Assembly: GCF_000315625.1 (NCBI RefSeq)
Contig: NW_005434605.1
Location: forward strand, 374,242 to 438,241
Direction: 5' to 3'
Source of the DNA: Guillardia theta CCMP2712
Lineage: Eukaryota; Cryptophyceae; Pyrenomonadales; Geminigeraceae
DNA length: 64,000 nt
The stretch's first letter is position 1. Each line of letters starts with the position of its first letter. The notes below the pieces were generated by a model. That model made no database searches. It was not told where the DNA came from and was given only the letters and a program-made list of their open reading frames with translations. The position numbers and the translations under genes are program-made. Positions 27,954-39,276 of the stretch are shown piece after piece.

Positions 27954-28864
27954 TCATTCCTTTGCCTTAGACTTAGATTTGCGCATAGCGATAGAAGCAG
28001 ATACAATGCAGAGAAGGGAATCAAGAACGGCTTTCCCTCCCCCTATAAAGGATAAACCTTCATCGCTCTGCATTCCACTGTAGATCTCATTGGCTGCTGC
28101 AAGTCCAAAGGTCCAGGCAAGCGCCATCGGAATGAAATTGTCTTTCGACTTCTTCTCTGTATTTCCACGGCTCTTCCACCACATTGGACTGTCCAGCTGT
28201 TTCTTCAACTCTTCGATGTTGGATGCCTCTTGCCGTATGATGTCGCGCTGCTTCATCATGTCTTTCAAGATGGCTTGTGTCTTCTGATCATACTCCTCAA
28301 GAAGCTCCAGCTGTGCGCCTTCCATCGCAAGGTTTATCTCCTGTGACATGACAGAAACGACATTCAGTCATGAACATGAGAATGGCATGTTGGGTTAGAA
28401 GGCAAGAGGACATTACAAAGGAAGTAGGAAGATTAATGTGATGTGAAGGGCGGATGAGATCGTGAAGGCACCTCTTCAATCTTCTTTTGAAGTGTCTGAA
28501 CCTCGGCGTTAGTGAGCGTTGCGAGCTCTGATATTTGCTTCTGGCCCTTTGCAACTTCGAGTTCCAAAATCTTGTCATCCAAGACTTCAGCCTTTCCAAA
28601 CAAAGACTGTGATTTACTATCATCTGCATCCTGCACCTTCTCCTTCTCATTCGGCTCCACAATAGAAGCACGTAGAACAATCGCCTTGGCGCTTCTGACC
28701 CTCGCAGCGCGCGAGGAGCACCTTAGGATCGTAGGAGAGGCGCGTGGATCTCTATCAACCAGAGCTGAGAGAGGTAGAGGCGAGAAAGACAGAGCGCAGG
28801 GCAGGACCAACAGCATGGTCACCGCGAGACAGCTCGAGCTCACGTGGCTGCGTCGCTGCATCAT
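27954..28864 (-). CDS. Predicted plastid-targeted coiled-coil membrane protein, unknown function
   Basis: Two exons (28864-28472 and 28340-27954) join in phase to 259 residues. The start has the layout of a bipartite plastid presequence: a signal peptide (VTMLLVLPCALS) immediately followed by FSPLPLS, then an S/R-rich transit-like region. A phenylalanine at the cleavage point is the known hallmark for cryptophyte and diatom plastid import. The middle is alpha-helical (ILELEVAKGQKQISEL, LELLEEYDQKTQAILKDMMK), and the C-terminal part has two moderately hydrophobic segments (MALAWTFGLAAANEIYSGM; VLDSLLCIVSASIAM) before a lysine-rich end. I do not recognise the family. The presequence supports the location. 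The function is unknown. Confidence 0.72.
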
Positions 28865-29039
28865 GGCGGCAGGGGGGCCGGAGATTTAAAAGGGAGTAAT
28901 AGATTGAGTGGTACAAACAAAGAAGGTCATAAGTACTACTGGTACTGCAGAGTGTACCAGAGTTTTACATATTGGTACAAACTGATTAGAAAGATATTCT
29001 ACTGCCCTCCTACTACTTAACTCTGGATGAGTAAACATT
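28865..29039. other. AT-rich upstream region with GGTAC words
   Basis: This short region 5' of the plastid protein gene contains repeated ggtac/gtacc words (tactggtactgcagagtgtacc) and leads into family B copy 4. It should hold the promoter of the minus-strand gene. No defined element is visible. Confidence 0.35.
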
Positions 29040-29170
29040 TTCCGAGCCCGGCGTATGGCGGTCCGGCTCCGGCGGTCACTGAAAGCTTGGGCCGGGCCGA
29101 CGGAACGACTCCCGGGGATGGCCAGTGACCCGGCGGCCCAGGACTCAGAGGCTGCCACGGGTGAAACGGT
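29040..29170. repeat. Family B repeat (copy 4, short)
   Basis: A brief GC-rich block (gcccggcgtatggcggtccgg, gggccgggccgacgg, cggcggccc) followed by AT-rich sequence and then family A copy 4. This repeats the B-spacer-A arrangement seen elsewhere. Confidence 0.5.
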
Positions 29171-29459
29171 GCCAGTCGGATCTTTTAGTCATCTTTTAGT
29201 CACGAGAAGATCCTGTAACGCAAATTTTAAAATAATCGCACAGTACAAATCTAAAACATTTTATTAGATCTCCCTCCCTGCAGTAGAAATTCTGATCTGC
29301 ATATTAGGTCAGATTGGGGGGTAGAGGTACCATGTAATGAAATACTCCATAGACATTTGTACCAAGTACTTACACGACTCTCCTAATCCAGTACCATGTA
29401 TCTTTATAAACTGTTTTAATCATGGCGGGCTATGGTGGTAAACTCAAAATTTTAAAAAG

Positions 29460-30960
29460 GCAGGTTGCAAGCAGCCACTACAAGGCCCCACCCCTACCCC
29501 CTACTTTCATGGTCTTGTAGCTGTTTGACCACCTCCACCACATGAAAATTTCAGCGGCGCTGGTCCACCATAACTGAATGACCCATCACCCTACCGATCA
29601 TCTATTCAACCACCCACCAAAGTATCAACATCGGTACCACCCACCCTGTTTATATCCATCTGACACTCCTTGACCCCCTCTTTTCGCCCCACCCAGACGG
29701 CCAGCAACTTGTGAAGGTGCAGATCACAGTTCAGGTATTGACCACCCTCCATTGCATCGCTAAAAGTACCCCTGTCCCATACCACGCCCACACTGGCCCC
29801 TCGTGCGTCCCAGACGTCTCCGTCCCCTTAAAAATAAGTTTTTTTATTCTGGTACAGTGGGGTGAGGCCGTGCCTGTATAACCTGGTAGTTCACTTCGAA
29901 AACACTTGTTTTGGTAGATACAAATTCCCACAAGAATCTTTTTCAAAAACAATTGAATGCCACAACTTATCAGAGCACATCGTTTCGTTTTCTTTTTTTG
30001 CCAGCTCAGACTAAGCGGCCTACCTATTCCCATGACTATGTGGTGGTTAGGGACCTAAACACTTCCTAGGGGTCCAATCGTATGGTGGTAAGACCCTGTA
30101 TCAGTAGACTTGTTGGAGGCCTAGGAAGCGCATCCCTTCCGTTCAACTCCGACGCAACCAGAGTAGTGCTTCCCACGACCTCCTGACGGGAAAGAAGTGA
30201 TTCATTAAGTGAGGTATTATACAGAAAGGGCTATCCCTCCCGCTCTCAATCCACTCTCCTATCCCCCCACCTCGTGCTTTGTCCACATTCTCTCCACCCA
30301 CCACCCCTAGCCTATCGATTTATCAGCAAAGACACTAATGCCATGCTCCTATCCATGACCCTTCTTCTCTTGCCACATCGTGCGAAACCGTCACATGGTC
30401 GGGCGTCTAGCAGGTGTCAGACTAGGGTCTGTTCTCTTCATTCTATCGGATATCGTACTAAGATCTGGAGGCTATCCCCGCACCCTCAACCTCTCGCACC
30501 TCTTGCCGCTGAACCAATGAGGTCTGTCTACTAGTCAGCACGTACCTCCTTTACTACGGAGCTATCGAATCTCTGACAAGACCTCTTAGTCGAAAAGAGA
30601 TCTTTTCGCGCCCCTCTCCATGCTGCAAACACGAAACACCCCTTCACCCCCTGGGGGTACCCGTACTTTAGGACATTATCTTGCTGTCTGCCTCCCCGCC
30701 AATACCCTACTACCCCCAAAATCACCTTCATGTACCCCCTCTTCTCCCGTAGCTCCTGCATCCTGTAAGCGCCGCTGTCATCGTACTACCCCCTTGGAAG
30801 GCTGCCACTCATATGACCCACCCCCAGTAGAGAGACCTGCTAATGATCCTCATGCAGTCCTTTCACATACCCTCCATAGTACCTTCATCCTTCAATTACA
30901 GTATTGAATAAAATGGGTATCCAATAACCTTCAGGTCTTGTATCGGGTCTCAAACCCTTT
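29460..30960. repeat. Family A repeat (copy 4)
   Basis: C-rich on the + strand (ggccccacccctacccccta, gtaccacccaccc, taccccctcttctcc) with frequent GTACC, interrupted by ordinary sequence at 29780-30240. Open frames (for example 30274-30534 and 30620-30907) look like threonine/proline-rich translations of the repeat. A pyrimidine-rich stretch continues to about 31190 before the RING gene. Confidence 0.55.
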
Positions 30961-31313
30961 GGTACCACCCCCACCCCTCTTTTTCAGTTCTTTGTTTGGC
31001 GTAGCTTTGCTCCAACCCAAGGCCACCTCCTTCCCGCCGACCTCCTTGGCTTTCCTCCTTCCTCTCGAGGTTCATCTTGTACCTATCCTTCTAGAGTCTT
31101 CCTCCTTGACTCGCTGTCTCGTCTCTGCTCATCTTACAGTGCTTCCCCTCTTTTCGGTCTCCTTCCCACAAGGCTAGGCCACTCCCTCCCCACTACAAAG
31201 TCTACGCAAGGTGCAAGATTCAGGGTGCGAATCCATCAAGCGTTGAATCTTTTTCCTTCGTTGTGACCAGAGGCTCGTTTGTTGTTTGATTTGGTTCGGT
31301 TCCGCTGCAAACG

Positions 31314-32237
31314 ATGTCGACATGGAACGAGTTCACAGATGAGGCCATCAAGGTTTGTGTTCAGGCATGCAAACACAGAAAAAGGACGCGGTCTACTTCA
31401 GTGCGTTCCTCTTCAACTTCCGCCAAACGACCGAAGACGATGCCTGAGAAGGATGAATGCTCTCCGGTTGCCAGGAGTTTGGAGTATGCAGAATCCCCTT
31501 ACTTCAACTCGGCGTTTCCGTTGCCAGAGCCGCCTTCCAACTACGTCTTGGAAGAAGACGAAGCTCTCGTCAGCGAAGCCTCCAGACGGATTGTTGAGTT
31601 CAACCGTTTGCTCCGCTCCTTAGAGGAAGGCCCTGTCTATGCAGGAGGACTAAGCCGTTATTTCATCTCGGAGCTTCTTCGCCGAATCAGAGCAAGCGAG
31701 AGCGATTCCGCTCCTGCGGCTTCTGCATTTGCCATCCACACGTTGCCGACCACAGAAGCTACCGGTAGTGAGACATCGATTGCGTGTGTGATATGCCAAG
31801 AGAACTTGAGTGGCACCCTCAAGCACATGCCCTGCTCGCATGGTTTCCATCAAGATTGCCTGGAAAAGTGGTTGCAACAGCACAACAGCTGCCCGACTTG
31901 TCGTTGTGAAATCGAGTCGTGCTGTCCACGATACAACACGTTTAACAGAAACAAGATCCGTAGTGTAGTTCGTGCAGAGGCGATGTACGATGAGAACTAT
32001 CTCACGGAGACTCGTCCTCAGGATGTGATGCTTTCAGTCTGCAACAACGCTAGTGCACAGGAGCCTTCCGTTCTTCTTTCAAACGAGCAAGAGACTCACA
32101 ATGGCGAGGACGAAGCTTCAGAAGAACAAGTCATTGCACGATACCGCCAGTCTCTTGTTTCTGTCAAGCCTGTGATGATACAGTCGCGTGATGCTGACTT
32201 CTTGCATCTCCACAGAGATGACGAATTCTTTTTCTGA
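31314..32237 (+). CDS. RING-H2 finger protein, probable E3 ubiquitin ligase
   Basis: A single uninterrupted exon of 307 residues starting MSTWNEFTDE. A basic, S/T-rich segment (residues ~22-50, with SAKRPK) could be a nuclear localisation signal. A helical stretch leads to a C3H2C3 RING at roughly residues 157-200: C-V-I-C-Q-E, then MPCSHGFHQDCLEKWL, then SCPTC. All eight zinc ligands are in place, with the usual spacing and the W that contacts E2 enzymes. The tail after the RING is acidic and polar with no further domain. RING-H2 proteins transfer ubiquitin from an E2 to substrates. The substrate here is unknown. No transmembrane segment was seen, so it is not of the membrane-anchored ATL type. 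Confidence 0.85.
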   Translation: MSTWNEFTDEAIKVCVQACKHRKRTRSTSVRSSSTSAKRPKTMPEKDECSPVARSLEYAESPYFNSAFPLPEPPSNYVLEEDEALVSEASRRIVEFNRLLRSLEEGPVYAGGLSRYFISELLRRIRASESDSAPAASAFAIHTLPTTEATGSETSIACVICQENLSGTLKHMPCSHGFHQDCLEKWLQQHNSCPTCRCEIESCCPRYNTFNRNKIRSVVRAEAMYDENYLTETRPQDVMLSVCNNASAQEPSVLLSNEQETHNGEDEASEEQVIARYRQSLVSVKPVMIQSRDADFLHLHRDDEFFF

Positions 32238-32320
32238 TTGTTTTGTGAATACCGTGATTATTCTTTGGACTGTAGAGAAAAAATCTAGCAAACCTCGGGA
32301 TTTAATAAATTGCAACTCTC

Positions 32321-33876
32321 TCACGCAGCAATCACGTATCTTGAGACTCCTTCTTTTGTGATACTCGATTCCAATACAAGCAGCGACAACGCACTCTCAA
32401 TGCTGCGATGCCCTACAAAGCTACAGGAGGTCAAGGAAGCAAGTTTGATGTCGCAGGAGACGCACCGAAGCGACGGATGGTCCTGCACGCCTTGGATAAT
32501 CTCGTGCAGGGCAATGGATAAGGGAGAGTCGAAGGAAGCAAGTTTCTACAAGAGGATGGTGAGCCGATGGCGAGGAGGCGAAAGCGTACCTTCAAGTACT
32601 GCAGGAGAGTCTTGGCGACTTCTTTGGTGGTCCCAACGTAGGTGTAAAGGTCCTGCTCTTGATCACAGAGTGCTATCCAACCCTGAGAGACTCGTAAGGT
32701 CTTGCAAGAAGAATTCAAACTGTCTACGTCTTTGCGCAGCCTTGCAATAGAGTGTGCCACTGAAGCACGAACTCGGAAAGCCTCGAAATTGGGAGAAGCT
32801 TTCGGCGGATTAAATCTGTACATCCAAGTGTTAACCTTGCTTGAAAGCTGCGACATCAAGCGCTGTACTGCAATGCAGAGGCTGCTCGAACAACTTCATG
32901 ATCTTGGAGAACCCTCTCAAACGAGAAGATGCAGTTGTCACAGCTATAGCTTGACGCAAACTTCTTGATCGCTTCATCCAACTTCATAGCAGGAGTTTCC
33001 ACCACAAGAAGAGCCTCTTCCATCTCGTCACACGCCGCAGAACGTTGCTGGCCGAGTTCGCTGGACGAGAATTTTCCCCGTTTGGACCTCACCTGAGGTT
33101 GCTCAAGATCTGTAGCAAGATCAGGAATTTCGTTGCAGAGAGTGTTTGCTTTGGAATAGTGATTCAGATGAAGGTCCACCATCTTCAATGGATTGTCAAG
33201 ACTCGAAGTAGCAAGAAAGGACGTACCTTCACCCAGAAGTACGACATCGCATCGACATTCTCTTCAATGGAGGCGAACCAGACAGAAAGCTGAACCTTAT
33301 CAAAGAATCAGATTGAGCGCGTCAAGGACGTGTCCGCCCTTCCCCTCCCTTGCCAGGCTCCGCTCACCTCTCCTCGGTACTGAGAGAGCTTCCCTCCAAC
33401 GTGCAGGTGCTTCCCCAACTTCACTCTACAAGACTATCACACGACAAGATGTCAGCTACACCTTACCCTTCATAGCCGAGCCCAGGCTTCATGGCGTCGG
33501 ACTTCCAGAGGATGCAGGTGATGATGTCGCTCGAGTCATCGAGCTTGAACTCAACGAAGTTGTCGCGGTCCTTTACCGCCACCACATCTCCTAGCAGCCG
33601 AACTCTTGAAATCACTCGGTTTCTTCCCACCACCATGATCCCCACCCCCTCGCTCCCTCTTCGTGCTGGCAGCTCTCCATCAGCAGCGCATACGAGCCCG
33701 TGCTTGGTCACCATGCGCGAGTAGGCGGAGTGGACCATGGAAGCCGTGACGGGCACCATTGTGTTCCACAAAGGGTCTGAACCCCAACTGTGTATCGGAG
33801 GGACCTCGTCCACACGCTGGTACATCCGAAGCCCGAGCATCGCTTCAAGGTTGCGGGTTGAGGTGCCAGGAGACAC
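32321..33876 (-). CDS. STN1: STN1-like subunit of the CST telomere/replication complex
   Basis: Minus-strand exons 33876-33467, 33425-33368, 33295-33227 and 33182-33093 are exact by phase. Further exons start at 33046 and run to a stop at 32321, with less certain edges. The first exon holds an OB fold: DPLWNTMVPV, then a VRLLGDVVAVKDRDNFVEF strand pair and DDSSDIITCILWKS, the order and spacing of STN1 (DVLGTV, V-x-x-R, DDSTG-x-I-x-C-x-x-W). The next exons give VKLGKHLHVGGKLSQYRGE and a strand ending SYFWVK, matching the rest of that OB fold. The C-terminal part is helical, with a probable winged-helix segment (WIALCDQEQDLYTYV), as in STN1. CST binds single-stranded DNA at telomeres and helps polymerase alpha fill in the C-strand. 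Its stop lies only 84 bp from the RING gene stop. Confidence 0.72.
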
Positions 33877-34255
33877 GAGGTCTCATTTCACCCCCTGCCT
33901 CTCCGTTCCATCTCCACGTTCATCAAGGCGCGTGAGTGCTCAATGAACCGTGCTCTCCTCCTCCTGCCATCTTCTTCCTCTCCCCTCCCTCCCTCACTCA
34001 CTCCCTCCCTCACTCACTCACTCACTCACTCACTCTTTCCCTCACTCCCTCCCTCCCTCACTCACTCACTCACTCACTCACTCACTCACTCACTCACTCA
34101 CTCACTCACTCACTCACTCACTCACTCACTCACTCGCACTCCGCCTACCCACTTACGCGATCCCATTTCTCTCCTGGCGGTACCATTGCAGATGAAACGT
34201 TCTGTAACGTTGAAAGTGTGTGTAACGATTTCTAACGGTCGCTGATCTGGTGGCA
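33877..34255. other. Divergent region between STN1-like and VPS41 genes, dominated by a tetranucleotide repeat
   Basis: The start codons of both genes flank this 379-bp stretch. Most of it is CCCTCCCT/CACT repeat. The remainder (34140-34255) contains three TAACG words (tgtaacgttg, tgtaacgatt, tctaacggtc) shortly before the VPS41 ATG. Confidence 0.5.
33993..34135. repeat. (CACT)n tetranucleotide microsatellite
   Basis: Copies of cact/ctca with a CCCTCCCT interruption near 34037-34056, then nearly perfect to 34135. It lies in the shared upstream region of two divergent genes. Confidence 0.95.
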
Positions 34256-37200
34256 ATGTCGGATCAGGAGCGATCACGAAACGGTGACCAGGGGGAGGAG
34301 ATGGAGGAGGGGGAGGAGAAGGAGGAGGGGGAGAAGAAGGAGGAGGGGGAGAGGGACAAGGATGAGGAAGAAGCAGAGCAGGAGGAGGAGGTCACAGGAG
34401 GAGAGAAGAAAGATACAGACGCCGACAGAGAGAAAGGAGAGGCGGAAACAGGACCTGTTGCGGCAGGCGAGAATTCGAACATGGCGGAGAGTGATCGGGA
34501 TGAAGAAGGAGAGGTCAAAGGTGACGAGGAAGACGACAAGGTAAGAGGGATGGCAGCTCGAACTCGCTGTCCATGATTGCTCCTTGATGATGTTGACATT
34601 AAACCTGTCTTACTTGATCCGATAGAGAGATTATCCTGGGGAGCCACACGACGTGAACTTGAAGGTGATGGCAGTCAGACTCTGCTCGAAGCTGAGCCAA
34701 AGATTGCAGCCGGAAGAGAATCAGAGCCAAGCTCGTGCTACGGAGGATCAAAATAATGCAGCAGGAACTGAGAAGTGTGAGGAGGAGGACGAGGACGAGG
34801 AGGAGGACGAGGACGAGGAAGGCGACGAGGATGAAGATGATCAAGAAGACGGAGACAGCTTGGGGGGTGATGACGAAGATGATGATGAAGAGGAAGAGGA
34901 ACCCCGTCTAAAGTACCAGCGGCTTGGGAACAGCGTTTCTGATATCTTGAAACGAGAATCTGCAAGTGCCGTTCGCTTGCATGACAAGTTCTTGGCGCTG
35001 GGGACAGCAGAAGGATGGATCTACATCTTGGACTTCGATGGCAATGAGATTCGGCGGTTCGGAGCACACACGGCGGTAGTGAACGACTTGAGGTGAGGCT
35101 AGGGTTAGCTGAGCAAGAACAATGACGTCATCCTCCCTTGCAGCATCGACCGCGCTGGAGAATTCATTGCAAGCTGCTCTGATGATGGGACGGTGAGAGC
35201 AAGAAGCTGATGCTGGAGGAGGAGGAGGAGGAGGAGGAGGAGGAGGAGGTGAGACCCGTGCCTGACCTGCCTCCTCAGGTCGTCATCAACGGGCTCTTCA
35301 GTGCAGAATGTGAAAGCTTCACTTACCAGCGGCCCGTGAAGTCCCTTGCACTCGACGCCAAGTTTTCGAGAAAGGGGAATCGTCACTTTGCCAGCGGCGG
35401 TCTGGCGGGACAGGTAGAAGGAGACAGGGAGGTCCTGCCAGTCGTTGACGTGAGCGGGTCAGCTGCTGCTCAACGAGAAGGGATGGTTCACGAGCAAAGA
35501 CAAGGTCATCCATGCTGGTGAAGGACCAGGTTCCTCCCCTTGCCCTCTGCTCGAGACCTGCTGACTTCTACTTGTAGTCTACTCGATCGCTTGGGCAGAC
35601 TCGCTTATCGCATGGACCAACGACGTCGGTGTGAAGGTGAGGAGGAGGAGGAGGACACAGGGAAGGAGTTGATGGATTGCGACAGATCTTCGATAACGCG
35701 ACCAATCAAAGGATCACCTACATCGACAGGTCTGACCCTCCCTTGCTTCTCGTCGCTGCCTCACGCAGTCGCAAGACCCAAGGGATCTCTTCGACCGGAT
35801 GCGATGAAGTGCCACCTCTGCTGGGAGACTAACAACACCCTCCTCATCGGCTGGGCGGATTTCGTCAAGATCGCTCAGGTGCGGGTGCCTTCCGTCCCCT
35901 TGAAGACCTGAGGCGGAGGCGCTCAGGTCAAAGAGCGACCAGCTCGCGACGGCATGCAGGCGGCCAAGTACGTCGAGATCATCGCGTTCTTCCATACCGG
36001 TGAGCCTGCGACTCGTCGGGGAGGCTGAACTGAAGCAACGACGTTGATGGACCTGGTGATGACGCGCCTCTGGTTCAGATTACTTCATCAGCGGACTCGC
36101 TCCCATGGGTGAGAACCTGGTGATCCTCGCGTACATCACGGAGGAGGAAGGGAAGTCGAAGGGGCAGGTGAAGGATGGGAGGAGAGGGAGGAGGAGGATG
36201 AGACTTGTCGCAAGGCTGAAAGACCCGAGCTGCGTATCGTGACAAGGAACAACGACGAGGTGCTTGCTTGCTTGCGATCTACATGATGCATCCTCGCCTG
36301 TTGGTGCGAGAGAGATGATGATCTACGAGTGCAGCTGTCGTCAGACGCGCTCTCCATGCACGGATTCGAGAAACTGACAGCAAAAGATTATCACCTGGCG
36401 TTCTTGGAATCAGATTCAGTTTTCTTCATCGTCTCCCCACGGTCTGAACTCGCTGACATGCGACGGCCACTGATGCTGCTGGCCTGTAGAGACATCGTGG
36501 TGGCGCGACAGCGAGACTTCGACGATCACGTCACATGGTTGCTCGATCGGAAGCTCTTCGAACAGGCGGTCACTGAAGCTGAGGAGAAGGTGAGGAGGGA
36601 GAGGGAGGAGGGAGAGGGAGGAGGGAGAGGGAGGAGGGTTTTTTGCTAGACTTGTCTGCTCATTTCATAATGCGCAGGCGAGTGTGTTGAAGCGACACAA
36701 GCTCCAAGACATCGGGGAGAAATATCTCGGTCAACTTATTGAGGCTCGAGAGTTCCAAAAAGCTGCTTCGCTCTGTCCCCGGTGAGGAGCAGGAGCAGGA
36801 GCAAGAAGAGAAGGAGCAGGAGAAGAAACAGGAGCAGGAGCAGGAGCAGGAGCAGGGGATTGGAGCTGACAAGGAGCTGGCAGTTTGTTGAGGGACAACG
36901 GCTCGCTATGGCACAAGTGGGTGGACGTCTTCTGCAAGATCCACCAGCACGCCGTCATCACCCCGTTTGTGCCTCTGAGAAGCCCCCAGCTCCACGTGCC
37001 TTCTGCCCCCCTCTCCTCCCCTCCTGACCTCGCGCCTTCAGATGGAGAGCTACACGACTATCCTGATGTGCTTCCTCGAGGCCGACCCTCCCGCCCTCCT
37101 GCAACTCCTACGTGACCCTCTCGATCTGCTGGGAGGCTCCTGACGCCATGGCAGACGAGTGGCCGCACTCGCTCTACGACGTGCAGAAGATGATCGACGC

Positions 37201-39276
37201 GGTCAAGGCGAGGGTGGCGAAGATGCCGGAAGATGGGTGAGGGGAGAAGAGGGGAGCAGAGGAGGGCAGGCAGGCAGTAGGGGGGAGGTGAGGGAGACAG
37301 GAGGAGAGGTGACCTGAATCGACAGGACGCTGCTACAATCCCTGGCTCGTCTGTCAGTCAGTGCGGGCAAGTACAACGAGGCTCTGGACATCTTCCTCAG
37401 ACTGCGATGTTCAGAGGTCCACTCCTTCCTCGCATCCTCAACCCTCAGTCTTCTCTCTTCCTCTCCTGCTCCCCCTCCTCCCACGCTCACGTCGAATACG
37501 AGCAGGAGGCGTTCGACCTCATCGAGAAGTTCGACCTCTACTCGTTCGTCAAGGGGAAAGTTGCCTCCCTCGCCAAGTTCGACGAGGATCGGGCGGTCAA
37601 GATGCTCGTCGGGTGTCCCGATCAGATTTCTCCCTCCTACGTGGTGGAGCAGGTGAAGCTGAAGGCCTACGGAGAGGCGGAGCTGACGAGCAGCAGCTGC
37701 GGGACAAGAGGAGCACCCTCCACGCCTACCTCGACGCTCTCTTCGACAAGGACCCTCGCGCTGGCGCAAACTTCCATGAGCTGCAGGTTGATGCTCCTCG
37801 CTCTTCCCTTCCTCCCGCCTCCTTGTGTTGCGCTTCCTCGGCCCTCCCCATCTCCTTCCTCCTCATACGCTCTCGATGCTCCCTGACCTCCCGCACCGCG
37901 TTGAGTCTCCTCCTCGTCCTGAGCCTCGGGTCTACAGATCGAGCTGTACGCAGACTTCGACAAGTCGAAGCTCCTCTCCTTCTTGTCTCAGAGCAACAAC
38001 TATCGGTCTCCTCCTCTCCTCCTCTTCCTCTCTCACCCGGTCCCAACAGCTTGGAGAACGCCCTCAAGCTCTGTGAGAACAGAAAGCTCTACCCGGAGAT
38101 GGTCTTCGTGCTCGGTCGGATGGGCAACACTCAACAGGTGAACATCTCTCCTCTCCTCTCGCTCCGTTTTCTTGCTTCAAGCTGCTCTCCTCTTATCAGC
38201 TTTGTCCCTCCCCTCTTTCACCTGCGTGTTGCTGGCTCCCTCTCCTTTACTCTCTCCTCCTCTCTCGTCGTTTCAGCTTCAGCTTGCAGGCTTTGCGGCT
38301 GCTGCTCGAGCAGATGCAGGACGTTCCCAAGGCGATCGAATTTTGCCAAGCGCAGGTGAAGGAGGAGGGGAAGGAAGGGAGAGGAAGTCACGGGTGGTGA
38401 ACCGAGGGAATGTCGAAGTTGGATTGGGATGGAAAAAAAGGGAAAACCGAGGGAAGGGNNNNNNNNNNNNNNNNNNNNNNNNNNNNNNNNNNNNNNNNNN
38501 NNNNNNNNNNNNNNNNNNNNNNNNNNNNNNNNNNNNNNNNNNNNNNNNNNNNNNNNNNNNNNNNNNNNNNNNNNNNNNNNNNNNNNNNNNNNNNNNNNNN
38601 NNNNNNNNNNNNNNNNNNNNNNNNNNNNNNNNNNNCGCCGCCGCCGCCGCCGACCACCACCACCGCCGCAGCAGCAGCAGCAGCAGACGACGACGACGAC
38701 CTACAACGACCACCACCCCCCTCCTCCTCCTCCTCCTCCTCCTCCTCCTCCTCCTCCTCCTCCTCCTCCTCCTCCTCCTCCTCCTCCTCCTCCTCCTCCT
38801 CCTCCTCCTCCTCCTCCTCCTCCTCCTCCTCCTCCTCCTCCTACAGATGTCATTGCGTGAGGGCTGCGAGCGTATCTTACGGTCAGATGTTGTTCTCTTG
38901 GAGAGGCGGCTCAACAAGGTGAAGTTTGAGGAGGAGGAGGAGGAGGAGGAAAGTATCATATCGTGCTTTCTAACTTGCTTGCAGGCTCAGAGGAGGGCGA
39001 CGAGGATCGACGGGAGGGTGAGTATGAGCAGGAGGGAGGAGCGGGTTACAGACTTGGTTGCCTGACATCGCCCTCTCCCTCTGCTGCTGCAGACGCGATG
39101 CTGTTTGACAGGAGCGTCGCTGACGGGAGATGCGAGCGGGAGGTGCTCGCTGACGTCTCGTCGCTTGACCTCCTCAGCTCCATGTACGCAGGATCTTGTG
39201 GCCATACCCGGACCTGGTCGTCTTTCATGGCGGGAGAGTCTTCCAGGCACGGCTGCTCGCGCGTCGCTTCTGCTGA
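34256..39276 (+). CDS. VPS41: VPS41, HOPS tethering complex subunit
   Basis: At least 23 exons can be chained by phase, starting 34256-34540, 34626-35092, 35144-35192, 35279-35413, 35463-35529, 35578-35636, 35686-35729, 35776-35878, 35927-35999. The chain runs on to 38292-38355, and after a gap to 38847-39276. A long acidic N-terminus (E/D/K runs, residues 1-~160) precedes the WD40/beta-propeller start (PRLKYQRLGN, then KFLALGTAEGWIYILD, FIASCSDDGT). Further matches are VYSIAWADSLIAWTNDVGVK, TNNTLLIGWADFVKI, and the CHC/TPR-like repeat region FDLIEKFDLYSF, DRAVKMLVGCPDQI and LENALKLCENRKLYPEMV. The C-terminal SLREGCERIL then VVFHGGRVF resembles the RING-like end of VPS41. The protein helps vacuole/lysosome fusion with late endosomes. 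Coding sequence before SLREGCERIL is missing in the N gap. Confidence 0.85.
38459..38635. other. Assembly gap of 177 N inside VPS41
   Basis: The gap is bounded by a G-rich flank and a CCG/ACC/CTCC repeat. Compared with VPS41 proteins, the helix between the PKAIEFCQAQ exon and the SLREGCERIL exon (several tens of residues) is not found on either side, so at least one exon probably lies in or beside the gap. Confidence 0.9.
38718..38841. repeat. (TCC)n trinucleotide repeat beside the gap
   Basis: A perfect CTC/TCC run of about 40 units ends directly at the acceptor ctacag of the SLREGCERIL exon, making an extended polypyrimidine tract in the VPS41 intron. Immediately upstream are CCG, CCA and ACG triplet runs. 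Confidence 0.95.

Noticed and set aside
31195-31260. Possible tRNA-like T-arm (gattcagggtgcgaatcc)
   Set aside because: No matching acceptor stem or anticodon arm could be folded around it.
33930-34245. Frames made of THSL/SLTH repeats
   Set aside because: They are readings of the CACT microsatellite in an intergenic region.
38410-38960. Long poly-Leu, poly-Ser, poly-Pro and poly-Arg frames across the gap
   Set aside because: These are the three readings of the TCC repeat and its complement. The segment is a VPS41 intron plus an N gap.
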